Positions 1 through 7,694 of a DNA stretch of 49,279 nt are shown here, one piece after another. The position numbers and the translations under genes were made by a program. A model generated the notes under the pieces. That model had not been told where the DNA came from and did not search any database. It saw only the letters and a list, made by a program, of their open reading frames with translations. Origin of the DNA: an uncultured Pelagibacteraceae bacterium (GTDB lineage: Bacteria; Pseudomonadota; Alphaproteobacteria; Pelagibacterales; Pelagibacteraceae); the NCBI GenBank assembly GCA_902557995.1, contig CACECL010000002.1:93091-142369 (forward strand), written 5' to 3'. Each line of letters starts with the position of its first letter. The first letter of the stretch is position 1.

Positions 1-670
1 AAATGCCAATAAAATTAAAATTTTTATCATTATTAATTGGATAAACAACATAATGAAAATTTGGTCCTAAAAATAAAGATATATTTTCTTCATTTATATT
101 TTGTAGATTTTCTCTCGATATACTGCCCCTAATAGCAATCGTATCATTGTAAATTGGTTTTGATTTATTGTTTGAAATTAATAACTTCCCCTTAGAAAAC
201 ACACCGTCTGAAATAATTAAGTAATCGCAACTAATTTTATTTTTATCAAATATTAATTTTATTGAATCTTTATCATAATCAATCTGTTCAATACTGTGAT
301 TATATTTAATTATATCCTCGTTTATTTGTTCTTTTAAAAATTGAAGTAATTTTGATCTTTTCAATGTTGTGTATTTACAATCTTCAGAATTAAATTTTGA
401 AATATCTAAGTCACAAATTTTTTTTAAATTTTTAATTTCATAAAAATCAATTTTTTTTGGATTAAATTTTTCCTCTTTAGTGAGCGAAGCAAAGCCTATT
501 TTGTTTAAAAGCTTCACGCTATTTACCGACAGCTGAATTCCATAGCCTTCTTCCATTTTTATTGAATTCCTTTTTTCATATATCGTAACCTGATAATCCT
601 TACGGTCTTTAAATAAATTGGCAATATACAAACCAGAAATTCCAGCACCAATTATTGCTATTTTTTTCAT
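1..670 (-). CDS. FAD-dependent monooxygenase, UbiH/salicylate-hydroxylase-like (C-terminus beyond window edge)
   Basis: About 223 N-terminal residues are visible; the gene runs off the left edge. The start has a Rossmann FAD-binding motif (GAGISG, residues 8-13) followed by an acidic YEKR at the end of the second strand. A GYGIQLSVNS segment and a later DYLIISDG motif near residue 150 are typical of the PHBH-fold aromatic-ring hydroxylase family. Members include ubiquinone-ring hydroxylases and salicylate hydroxylases, and the substrate cannot be told from this part. The ATG overlaps the mutY stop by 4 bp (ATGA), so it is probably co-transcribed downstream of mutY. A role in ubiquinone synthesis would be inference. 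Confidence 0.72.
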   Translation of the reverse strand, partial: MKKIAIIGAGISGLYIANLFKDRKDYQVTIYEKRNSIKMEEGYGIQLSVNSVKLLNKIGFASLTKEEKFNPKKIDFYEIKNLKKICDLDISKFNSEDCKYTTLKRSKLLQFLKEQINEDIIKYNHSIEQIDYDKDSIKLIFDKNKISCDYLIISDGVFSKGKLLISNNKSKPIYNDTIAIRGSISRENLQNINEENISLFLGPNFHYVVYPINNDKNFNFIGI

Positions 671-1653
671 TTATGACTTTCTAAAAATTTTACTATCTTT
701 TTTGTAAATGTTGGCAGTGTATAATTTTGAAGCTTTGTTGGATCAATCCAAAAATTATTTTTATTTAGATTATATTTATTTTTAAATTCGATTTTAATAT
801 TCATGCTCATGTTAGACATTTTAAAATTCAAATCTTTATAAAAATTTTTTGGATTACTTACTTCCTCCATCGGAAAGATATTAAAATTTTTTAAAAAATT
901 AAATTTGTTATTTTTGATTAATAAATAATGATTATTTTTTTTATAAACATTAAGCTTGTAAAAAGTTTCCTTATCTTTTTTTTTAAATTTTACTAAATCA
1001 AAATTTTTATTTTTAAATGATTTGCATTTTTTTATTAATGGACAATTCTTACAATTAGGACCAACAGGTTTACAAATTAGTGCTCCTAATTCCATCAAAG
1101 CTTGAGCATAATCACTAGATCTTTTGATAGATGTTCCAAAAATTTTTTTCTTTTCTTGTAAATTTTCTTTTTTTATTTGATCTCGTTTTTTTAAAAATAA
1201 GTATCTCTTTAAAACTCTTTCAATATTACCGTCTAGAGGAATTATTGGTTCATTGAATGCAATTGCAGAAATTGCACTTGCTGTATAATCTCCTATTCCT
1301 GGGAGAGTCTTTAAATCTGTAAAATTTCTAGGTATTTTTTTTTTAAAATTTTTAACAACTATTTGAGCTGTTTTTTTTAAATTTCTTACTCTTGAATAGT
1401 ATCCAAGTCCCTCCCAAAGTTTAATTAATTTTCTATCATCATATTTAGATAATTTTTCAATTGTAGGAATATTTTTAATAAATCTGTTAAAGTAAGGTAT
1501 AACCGTTGTAACCTGGGTTTGCTGCAACATAAATTCACTTACTAAAGTGTAGTATTGCTTTTTTGTTTGAGAAACATTCTTTCTCCAAGGTAAAGATCTT
1601 TTATTTAAATCATACCAATTAAGAATATTATTTGTTATTATTGGATCTTTCAT
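667..1653 (-). CDS. mutY: A/G-specific adenine DNA glycosylase MutY
   Basis: This base-excision repair enzyme removes adenine mispaired with 8-oxoguanine. In the 328-residue protein, SEFMLQQTQV places the catalytic Glu near residue 40. A helix-hairpin-helix LPGIGDYTA is followed by the catalytic Asp of LDGN. The 4Fe-4S ligands have the MutY spacing C-x6-C-x2-C-x5-C (CKPVGPNCKNCPLIKKC). A C-terminal NUDIX-like 8-oxoG recognition region is present but weakly conserved. I chose the ATG at 1653 because MKDPIITNNILNWYD matches the usual N-terminus. An upstream TTG at 1698 would add 15 unrelated residues and overlap the divergent gene. The stop overlaps the next gene by 4 bp. Confidence 0.93.
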   Translation of the reverse strand: MKDPIITNNILNWYDLNKRSLPWRKNVSQTKKQYYTLVSEFMLQQTQVTTVIPYFNRFIKNIPTIEKLSKYDDRKLIKLWEGLGYYSRVRNLKKTAQIVVKNFKKKIPRNFTDLKTLPGIGDYTASAISAIAFNEPIIPLDGNIERVLKRYLFLKKRDQIKKENLQEKKKIFGTSIKRSSDYAQALMELGALICKPVGPNCKNCPLIKKCKSFKNKNFDLVKFKKKDKETFYKLNVYKKNNHYLLIKNNKFNFLKNFNIFPMEEVSNPKNFYKDLNFKMSNMSMNIKIEFKNKYNLNKNNFWIDPTKLQNYTLPTFTKKIVKFLESHK

Positions 1654-2142
1654 ATGCAATCTAAAAATAATACTAAGCAGAGAAACGCTAGCATTCAAGG
1701 ATTAAGATCTTTCAAAGACACTTTGCCAAAAAATGTCAAAAAAATAATTAATAAAAAAGGTCATGTATATTCAGAAACACTGAGCAACTGGAAATATTTA
1801 GTTGGAAGTGAATTATTTAAAATTTGCTATCCAAAAACATTTAAAAACTCAAATAAATTTGGTGTTAGCACCCTAGTGGTTATGGTTAAGCGAGGACATG
1901 AAGTTGACGTAGAATATTCGAAGAAAGATATTTTAAATAAAATGAATAACTTTTTTGGCTATTCTGTTGTTGAAAAGCTTAAATTTATAAGTTTTGATGA
2001 TGAACATAAAATGACAGGCTCGAGTGACACAAAAGTTAAAAATGTGGCAATTAATAAATATCAAGATAAAATTAAAGATGTTAAAAACGAAAAAATTAAA
2101 AAATCATTATTAGAGTTAACCAGGGTTTTTAAAGAGAAATGA
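1654..2142 (+). CDS. DUF721 (DciA-like) protein
   Basis: This 162-residue protein has the DUF721 pattern: a basic N-terminus, a W-x-x-LVG motif (NWKYLVGSELFKICYP) and a later hydrophobic strand region (TLVVMVKRGHEVDVEY). DUF721 includes DciA, the replicative helicase loader/operator of bacteria that lack DnaC, so a role in DnaB loading is possible but inferred. Alphaproteobacteria commonly place this gene between mutY and a DsbA-like gene, as here. Its ATG directly abuts the mutY ATG (CATATG), so its promoter must lie inside mutY or be absent. The stop overlaps the next start by 4 bp. Confidence 0.75.
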   Translation: MQSKNNTKQRNASIQGLRSFKDTLPKNVKKIINKKGHVYSETLSNWKYLVGSELFKICYPKTFKNSNKFGVSTLVVMVKRGHEVDVEYSKKDILNKMNNFFGYSVVEKLKFISFDDEHKMTGSSDTKVKNVAINKYQDKIKDVKNEKIKKSLLELTRVFKEK

Positions 2143-2717
2143 AAAAAATTATATTCTTAATATTATTATTTTTTACTACAGTCTTAAATGTACAAGCTGA
2201 GGAAATTAAAAGGATAACTGTTGGTAACAAAGATGCAAAAATAACTATTATAGCTTTTGAGTCATTGACTTGTAGTCATTGTGCTAATTTTCACAAAAAT
2301 GTTTTCCCTGAACTTAAAAAAGAATTTCTTGATACTGGAATCGCTAAGATTGAATTTAGACATTTTCCATTGGATATTGCGGCCTTCAATGCATCAAAAG
2401 TTGCTCAATGTAAAAATGATGGAAACTCTGATATTTTGGAAAGCCTGTATGCAAATCAACAGAAATGGGTCAAAGGAAGTTCTATACAAGAGGCAAATAA
2501 AAATCTCCAAAAATTTTTAAAAAGTGAAGGTTTTAATATTGATTTCGATACTTGTGTAAACAATAAAGAAATTGAGGATTTTGTTTTAAATGATCGAATC
2601 GATGGTACTAAAAACTTCAAAGTGAACTCAACTCCTACGATAATTATCAACAACAAAAAATTTGAAAAAGCTCTAACTTATAAAAATTTAAAAAAAGCAT
2701 TAGAAAAACTGATATAA
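2139..2717 (+). CDS. Secreted DsbA-family thiol:disulfide oxidoreductase
   Basis: The protein has 192 residues with a signal peptide (MKK, hydrophobic core, cut near VQA-EE at residue 20). The thioredoxin-fold active site is CSHC at residues 45-48, inside the FESLTCSHCANFH context of the DsbA/DsbG/BdbD group. The cis-proline loop is NSTPTIII near residues 163-170. It should act in the periplasm on cysteine pairs. A second Cys pair (C-x-n-DTCVNN) lies in the helical insert. It overlaps the DUF721 gene by 4 bp and ends 8 bp before smc, a neighbourhood common in alphaproteobacteria. I cannot tell whether it oxidises, isomerises or reduces. Confidence 0.87.
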   Translation: MKKIIFLILLFFTTVLNVQAEEIKRITVGNKDAKITIIAFESLTCSHCANFHKNVFPELKKEFLDTGIAKIEFRHFPLDIAAFNASKVAQCKNDGNSDILESLYANQQKWVKGSSIQEANKNLQKFLKSEGFNIDFDTCVNNKEIEDFVLNDRIDGTKNFKVNSTPTIIINNKKFEKALTYKNLKKALEKLI

Positions 2718-2725
2718 GTTAATGC

Positions 2726-5299
2726 ATGGAGTTTAAAAAAATCCAATTAAACGGATTTAAATCTTTTGCTGAAAAAACCAATTTCTTAATTGAGGATGGT
2801 CTTACGGGTATAGTGGGTCCTAACGGCTGTGGAAAGTCTAACATTGTAGAGTCTTTAAGATGGGTAATGGGAGAGACCTCAGCAAAAAGTATGCGTGGAT
2901 CTGGTATGGAGGATGTTATATTTTCAGGGACATCTAACAAGGCATCAAAAAATATTGCAGAAGTATCAATCGAAGTTGAAAACAAAGATAAAGAAGGCCC
3001 TATCCAATACCGTGAATTAGAACAAATACAAGTTAGAAGAAAAATAGAAAAAGATAAAGGATCTAAATTTTACATAAATGATAAAGAAGTAAGAGCAAGA
3101 GATGCGCAAATGTTTTTTGCAGATCTTTCGACTGGTGCACACTCTCCATCTATAATTAGCCAAGGAAGAATAGGTGCATTAGTAACTGCGAAACCAACAG
3201 ATAGAAGGGCTATTTTAGAAGAAGCTGCAGGAATATCTGGTTTACACGTTAGAAGACATGAGGCTGAATTAAGATTAGGTGCTGCTGAGAATAATTTAAA
3301 AAGAGCAGATGAATTAAGAAGACAGCAAGAAAAACAATTAGCAAATCTTCAAAAACAAGCTGAAGAGGCAACAAAATACAAACTAATTTCAGATCAAATT
3401 AAAAAAATTGAAGCAGGTTTATATTATTTAAAATTACTAGAAATAGACAAAGAAATTAGAATAGAAAATGAAATTAATACTGAGGCAGAAGGAGAAGTAG
3501 AAGGATTTAATAACAAAATATCTGAATTAGAAAATTCAATTAAAACTTTTACAGATAAAGTAAATCCATTGAGAGAGAAAAATATAGAAAATTTATCTAG
3601 GATACAAAGACTTAATTTAGAACTTCAAAGTTTAGATGAGGAAAATACTAGAGTTCAAGATGAGATAGAAAGCATCAAAAAATCAATTCAAACACTTGAT
3701 GATGATATCACGAGAGAAAAAGGTATTATTATAGACGCTAACTCAAATGAAAAAAGATTGAAGGAAGAAAAAACTGAATTAATTGAGACAGACTCGAAGT
3801 ATTTTGAAACAGAAAAATTATCTAATGAAGAGTTAGAAAGTAAAAAAAATAAACTTAGAGAAGAACAAAAAGCTGTTGATGAAGTTGTAAACAATTTAGC
3901 TGAAGAAACTGTAAATATAAGTGTTGGTCCAATAAAAAATATAAAAAATACAATATCAAGGGTAAAAGAATTAATAGACAGTAACGAAATAAATCAAGCA
4001 GTAACACTTCTAGATAGATGTAATATAGAGCTAGATAGTTTCTTAAATGATTTAAAAAATGAGAGATCTAGAAGTGAATTATTGAGTGTTAGTGAAAAGT
4101 CAAAAAATATTAAATTACTCCAAGAAAAATATGCTGATGCATATAGTAAAAATCAATCAATTAAAAATGAGTCTCTAAAAAGAAATGAGAGAATTAAAAC
4201 CATTAAAACAGAAATTGAAAGTTGGAAAAATTTATTAACTAACTCAGAAAAAATGGTTAATGAACTAACAAAAAGAAAAGGGAAATTATCAAAACAATTA
4301 AGTGATTTAGAAAACCAACCTAGAGTACAAGCAGAGAGAAAAGGTCAAATTTCAGAAAATTTAAGAATTTCAGATAAAGAAAAAATCGATAATGAAGGAA
4401 TTATAGACGAAACAGATCAAAAAATTGAAATGTTAAGAACACAATTAAATGAAATTCAAGAACAATCAATTCAAATCAGAGAAAGAAAAGCAAGCTCAGG
4501 AGCTACAATTGAAGGCCTGCAAAAAAGAAAAAATGATCTCCTTGATAGGATTAGTTCTGAGTTAAATTTGAATGAAGATAATATTTTAGAAAATTCAAAT
4601 TTAAACGGAGCAGAAGAGCTTCCAAATCCAGTTGATCAAGAAGATGCTTTAGATAAGAAAAAACAAGAAAGAGAAAAATTAGGATCTGTAAATTTAAAAG
4701 CAGATGAAGAAACAAGTAAATATGAAGAAGAGATAAAAAAAATGGAACAGGATCGTGCCGACCTTGTTACTGCTATCGTGAAACTGAAAGATAGCATCAA
4801 TGAACTTAATCAAAAAGGAAGGGAAAGATTGATTGAAGCTTTTGAAAAAGTTAATAGAAAATTTAATGAAGTTTATACAAAACTTTTCAATGGTGGAAAT
4901 GCCAAACTAGAATTGGTGGACTCTGATGATCCACTTGAGGCGGGTTTAGAAATGTTAGTTAGTCCTCCGGGAAAAAGACTTCAATCTATAACTTTGTTGT
5001 CTGGAGGTGAGCAAGCATTGACTGCCCTCTCTTTAATCTTTGCAGTATTTTTAACAAACCCCTCACCTATATGTGTATTGGATGAGGTTGATGCACCGCT
5101 TGACGATGCTAACGTAACAAGATTTTGTAGTTTACTTGAGGAACTAATTAAAATCACCAACACCAAATTCATAATTGTAACTCATCATGCTTTAACCATG
5201 TCAAAAATGAACAGACTATATGGGGTAACTATGCCTCAAAAAGGAATTAGTCAGCTTGTGGCTGTTGATTTACAAAAAGCAGAGAGTATGGTTGCTTAA
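2726..5299 (+). CDS. smc: Chromosome segregation ATPase SMC, short form without a recognisable hinge
   Basis: SMC compacts and segregates the chromosome. The N-terminal head carries Walker A (GPNGCGKSN, about residues 31-39) and the GRIGALV/AAGISGLHVRRHEAELRL segments typical of alphaproteobacterial SMC. The C-terminal head carries the signature LLSGGEQALTAL and Walker B/D-loop CVLDEVDAPLDDANV. Both arms (about 165-395 and 440-700) are heptad-rich coiled coil. The protein has 857 residues against about 1,150 for typical bacterial SMC. The middle (about 395-440) has no glycine-rich hinge-like sequence and only one Cys, so it is not a Rad50-type CxxC hook. The frame is open throughout, so this is not a simple frameshift. 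Confidence 0.92.
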   Translation: MEFKKIQLNGFKSFAEKTNFLIEDGLTGIVGPNGCGKSNIVESLRWVMGETSAKSMRGSGMEDVIFSGTSNKASKNIAEVSIEVENKDKEGPIQYRELEQIQVRRKIEKDKGSKFYINDKEVRARDAQMFFADLSTGAHSPSIISQGRIGALVTAKPTDRRAILEEAAGISGLHVRRHEAELRLGAAENNLKRADELRRQQEKQLANLQKQAEEATKYKLISDQIKKIEAGLYYLKLLEIDKEIRIENEINTEAEGEVEGFNNKISELENSIKTFTDKVNPLREKNIENLSRIQRLNLELQSLDEENTRVQDEIESIKKSIQTLDDDITREKGIIIDANSNEKRLKEEKTELIETDSKYFETEKLSNEELESKKNKLREEQKAVDEVVNNLAEETVNISVGPIKNIKNTISRVKELIDSNEINQAVTLLDRCNIELDSFLNDLKNERSRSELLSVSEKSKNIKLLQEKYADAYSKNQSIKNESLKRNERIKTIKTEIESWKNLLTNSEKMVNELTKRKGKLSKQLSDLENQPRVQAERKGQISENLRISDKEKIDNEGIIDETDQKIEMLRTQLNEIQEQSIQIRERKASSGATIEGLQKRKNDLLDRISSELNLNEDNILENSNLNGAEELPNPVDQEDALDKKKQEREKLGSVNLKADEETSKYEEEIKKMEQDRADLVTAIVKLKDSINELNQKGRERLIEAFEKVNRKFNEVYTKLFNGGNAKLELVDSDDPLEAGLEMLVSPPGKRLQSITLLSGGEQALTALSLIFAVFLTNPSPICVLDEVDAPLDDANVTRFCSLLEELIKITNTKFIIVTHHALTMSKMNRLYGVTMPQKGISQLVAVDLQKAESMVA

Positions 5300-5308
5300 A
5301 CTATATAA

Positions 5309-5584
5309 ATGCCAAAAGATCCTTTCAAAACTCGCTTAGAGATTGCAAAAAGCAAGATTTCAAAGAAAAATCTCTACAATAAGAAGAATGACCCCTCACC
5401 TATAGGAACTGCGTTCAAATTGAGCACAGAACTTGTTTCTGCAGTGGCTGTTGGGACGATTATTGGGTTTATTTTTGACAAGACCTTTGGTACTAAACCC
5501 TGGTTTATATTAATATTTTTTTTTGTTGGTGTAGTTGCTGGAATTACCAATGTGATTAGATCCGCAAAAAAAATGCAAAAATAA
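5309..5584 (+). CDS. atpI: F0F1 ATP synthase accessory protein AtpI/AtpZ-like
   Basis: This 91-residue protein has a basic N-terminus and two hydrophobic membrane segments (about residues 43-60 and 65-85). The GTIIGFIFDKTFGTKPWF turn is typical of the AtpI/AtpZ (Q-type) family. These proteins help c-ring assembly or Mg2+ supply and are not part of the final rotor. It begins 9 bp after smc and ends 9 bp before atpB, so it is the first gene of the F0 operon, as in other alphaproteobacteria. The role is taken from position and family pattern. Confidence 0.82.
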   Translation: MPKDPFKTRLEIAKSKISKKNLYNKKNDPSPIGTAFKLSTELVSAVAVGTIIGFIFDKTFGTKPWFILIFFFVGVVAGITNVIRSAKKMQK

Positions 5585-5593
5585 ATAAGTATT

Positions 5594-6328
5594 ATGGCAG
5601 CAAATCCTATGTCCCAATTCGACGTTTATAGAATTGGACCAGAAATTAAAGTTGGAGCATTCGACATATCGTTTACGAACGCAAGTTTATTTATGATTTT
5701 AAGTACTTTATCTATTTTGTTAATCTTTAATTTAGGATCAAAAAAAAAATCAATATTACCAAACAAAATTCAATTATTAGCAGAACTTAGCTATACCTTT
5801 GTATCCAAAATGATTAACGATACAGCTGGATCAAAAGCTAAACCATACTTTGCATTTATATTTTCTCTATTCATGTTTGTTTTATTTTGTAACATGTTTG
5901 GAATGATACCTTATACTTTCACTGTAACCAGTCATATCATTGTAACATTTGTGCTCGCAGCATTTATATTTATTGGAGTGACTGTAATTGGATTTATTAA
6001 ACATGGATTTGGGTATTTAAAATTATTTGTTCCAAGTGGAGTACCTGCAGTATTGCTCCCTTTGATTGTTGTCATAGAAATTATTTCTTATTTAAGTAGA
6101 CCTATAAGTTTATCAGTTAGATTATTTGCCAATATGATGGCTGGTCATACAATGATGAAAGTTTTCGGAGGCTTTGTAATTAGCCTTGGAATAGTTGGTG
6201 GATGGCTTCCACTAAGTTTTTCGGTTGCGTTAACTGGTTTGGAGATCTTAGTTGCTTTTCTTCAAGCTTATGTTTTTGCGATCTTAACATGCATCTACTT
6301 AAATGATGCATTAAATTTACACCATTAA
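5594..6328 (+). CDS. atpB: ATP synthase F0 subunit a
   Basis: This membrane subunit forms the two proton half-channels beside the c-ring. The 244-residue protein has five or six hydrophobic segments. It contains the family motif SLSVRLFANMMAGH, including the essential Arg that faces the c-ring carboxylate, and a C-terminal ILVAFLQAYVFAILTCIYL helix. The N-terminal MAANPMSQFDVYRIGP resembles alphaproteobacterial subunit a. It lies 17 bp upstream of atpE. The F1 genes are absent from the window, in line with the split F0/F1 operons known in alphaproteobacteria. Confidence 0.96.
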   Translation: MAANPMSQFDVYRIGPEIKVGAFDISFTNASLFMILSTLSILLIFNLGSKKKSILPNKIQLLAELSYTFVSKMINDTAGSKAKPYFAFIFSLFMFVLFCNMFGMIPYTFTVTSHIIVTFVLAAFIFIGVTVIGFIKHGFGYLKLFVPSGVPAVLLPLIVVIEIISYLSRPISLSVRLFANMMAGHTMMKVFGGFVISLGIVGGWLPLSFSVALTGLEILVAFLQAYVFAILTCIYLNDALNLHH

Positions 6329-6334
6329 TAACAG

Positions 6335-6340
6335 AGGAGG
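6335..6340 (+). promoter_or_regulatory. Strong Shine-Dalgarno site of atpE
   Basis: A perfect AGGAGG stands 5 bp before the atpE ATG. Few genes in this window have a good Shine-Dalgarno sequence. The c subunit is needed in many copies per enzyme, so strong initiation here fits its stoichiometry; that link is inference. Confidence 0.75.
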
Positions 6341-6345
6341 ATATA

Positions 6346-6573
6346 ATGGAATTAGAAGCAGCAAAAATGATCGGAGCAGGTTTGGCGGCAATTGCTTTAG
6401 CTGGAGCCGGTGTTGGTATCGGAATAATTTTTGGAAATTATTTGTCTGGTGCAATGAGAAATCCATCTGCAGCACAAAAACAATTTCCTAACTTGCTTTT
6501 AGGTTTCGCGCTTGCAGAAGCTACAGGATTATTTGGATTAGTAGTTGCGTTAATCATTCTTTTTGCGTTTTAA
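6346..6573 (+). CDS. atpE: ATP synthase F0 subunit c
   Basis: This is the rotor ring subunit, 75 residues forming a two-helix hairpin. Helix 1 carries the glycine-rich GAGVGIGIIFGN packing motif, and the polar loop is RNPSAAQKQF. Helix 2 carries the ion-binding Glu in FALAEATGLFGLV. Helix 1 lacks the Gln found in Na+-binding c-rings, so proton coupling is likelier (inference). A perfect Shine-Dalgarno sequence precedes it. The b' subunit starts 4 bp after the stop. Confidence 0.97.
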   Translation: MELEAAKMIGAGLAAIALAGAGVGIGIIFGNYLSGAMRNPSAAQKQFPNLLLGFALAEATGLFGLVVALIILFAF

Positions 6574-6577
6574 ATTG

Positions 6578-7168
6578 ATGGTTAAAAAAACATATTTTCA
6601 GTTAATATTTTTTAGCTTCTTTTTTATTAAAGAAACTTTTGCAGCTGAAAGCGGAGGTATGCCTCAATTAAATCCAGAGTTTTGGATTTCTCAAATTTTT
6701 TGGTTAGTACTTACTTTTGGAATTATGTATTTAGTTTTATCTAAACTAATACTACCAAAAATAAGTAACAACTTGGAATCGAGAAAATCTCAAATATTAG
6801 AAAATATTGAGGCTGCTGAGACGCAAAGAGAAGATAGTGATGCAAAGCTAAAAGAATACGATGAAATTATATCTAAAAGCAAACTTCAGGCTAATAGTAT
6901 TTTCAATCAAGCAAGAGAAAAAGCACTAAAAGACATTGGTGCAAAAAGAGAAGTGCTTGATAAGCAAATTGATAATGAAATTGCTGAGGCTGAAAAAGAA
7001 ATAGATGTATTAAGAAAAAATGCGCCAGATAAAATAAATAAAATTGCTATTGAGACTTCATCTGAGTTATTACAAAAACTAATTGGAGCTGAAGTAAATA
7101 ATAGTAGTATATCTGCAATTGTTGACGATCTATCTAAAAGAAATGGAGATAAATACTATGGCAATTGA
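6578..7168 (+). CDS. ATP synthase F0 subunit b' (second b-type subunit)
   Basis: This is one of the two peripheral-stalk b-type subunits that alphaproteobacteria and cyanobacteria carry as a b/b' pair. The 196-residue protein has an N-terminal signal-like hydrophobic stretch, a membrane helix near FWISQIFWLVLTFGIMYLVL, and then a long charged coiled coil (ESRKSQILENIEAAETQRED). I start at the ATG at 6578; the reading frame extends upstream only through a TTG inside atpE. Its 3' end overlaps subunit b by 11 bp. Gene names vary (atpF2, atpG, atpX), so I give none. Confidence 0.9.
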   Translation: MVKKTYFQLIFFSFFFIKETFAAESGGMPQLNPEFWISQIFWLVLTFGIMYLVLSKLILPKISNNLESRKSQILENIEAAETQREDSDAKLKEYDEIISKSKLQANSIFNQAREKALKDIGAKREVLDKQIDNEIAEAEKEIDVLRKNAPDKINKIAIETSSELLQKLIGAEVNNSSISAIVDDLSKRNGDKYYGN

Positions 7169-7655
7169 TGCAACGTTTTGGGTAGCCGTATCTTTTATTA
7201 TTTTTTTTGGAGCGTTAATTTACCTTAAAATTCCTCAAAAAATTTCTGAAATGTTAGATAAAATGATATCTGATATTAAAAATGAAATTGATGAAAGTGA
7301 AAAATTAAGAACTGAGACAAAAACACTATTAGATAATTCGCAAAAAAAATTAGATACAGCTCAGTCTGTTAGCAACGAAATTCTTGAAAACGCCAAAAAA
7401 GATGCAGATAGATTGATAATTGAAATGAATGATAAGTTTCATAAATCATCAGAAATTAAAAAAAATTTAGCCGAAAATAAAATAAGTCAGATGAAAGAGG
7501 CTGCTTTAAAAGAAATTAAGGACGCATCAATAAAGATTGCGGTGGACTCAGTTAAAAAAATCATAACTACATCTGTAGACAAGTCAAAATTAGACGCTGT
7601 GTTTCAAAAAAATTTAGATGAAACTAAAGAAGAGTTAAAAAAAATTAACTCATAA
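7158..7655 (+). CDS. atpF: ATP synthase F0 subunit b
   Basis: This is the peripheral-stalk subunit linking F0 to F1. The start at 7158 gives MAIDATFWVAVSFIIFFGALIYL, a membrane anchor of the usual length. A charged coiled coil runs to the C-terminus (KMISDIKNEIDESEKLRTET). The protein has 165 residues, normal for the family. A longer frame upstream begins at a TTG in the b' gene and adds non-homologous residues. It is the last gene of the F0 block; the carotenoid genes begin 39 bp further on. Confidence 0.92.
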   Translation: MAIDATFWVAVSFIIFFGALIYLKIPQKISEMLDKMISDIKNEIDESEKLRTETKTLLDNSQKKLDTAQSVSNEILENAKKDADRLIIEMNDKFHKSSEIKKNLAENKISQMKEAALKEIKDASIKIAVDSVKKIITTSVDKSKLDAVFQKNLDETKEELKKINS

Positions 7656-7694
7656 TACACTTACAATTTTCCAAAAAAGCTATAAATTATTAAA

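Noticed and set aside
2719..2985. Reverse-strand frame of 88 codons over the smc start.
   Set aside because: It is antisense to the Walker A region, whose strong conservation explains the open frame.
7633..7650. Palindrome AGTTAA-A6-TTAACT at the end of the ATP synthase b gene, as a possible terminator.
   Set aside because: The stem has only one G-C pair each side, lies in codons, and is not followed by a T run.
7656..7694. Promoter for crtI in the 39-bp gap (TATAAA at 7681).
   Set aside because: The box is too close to the ATG and no -35 element sits at the right distance.
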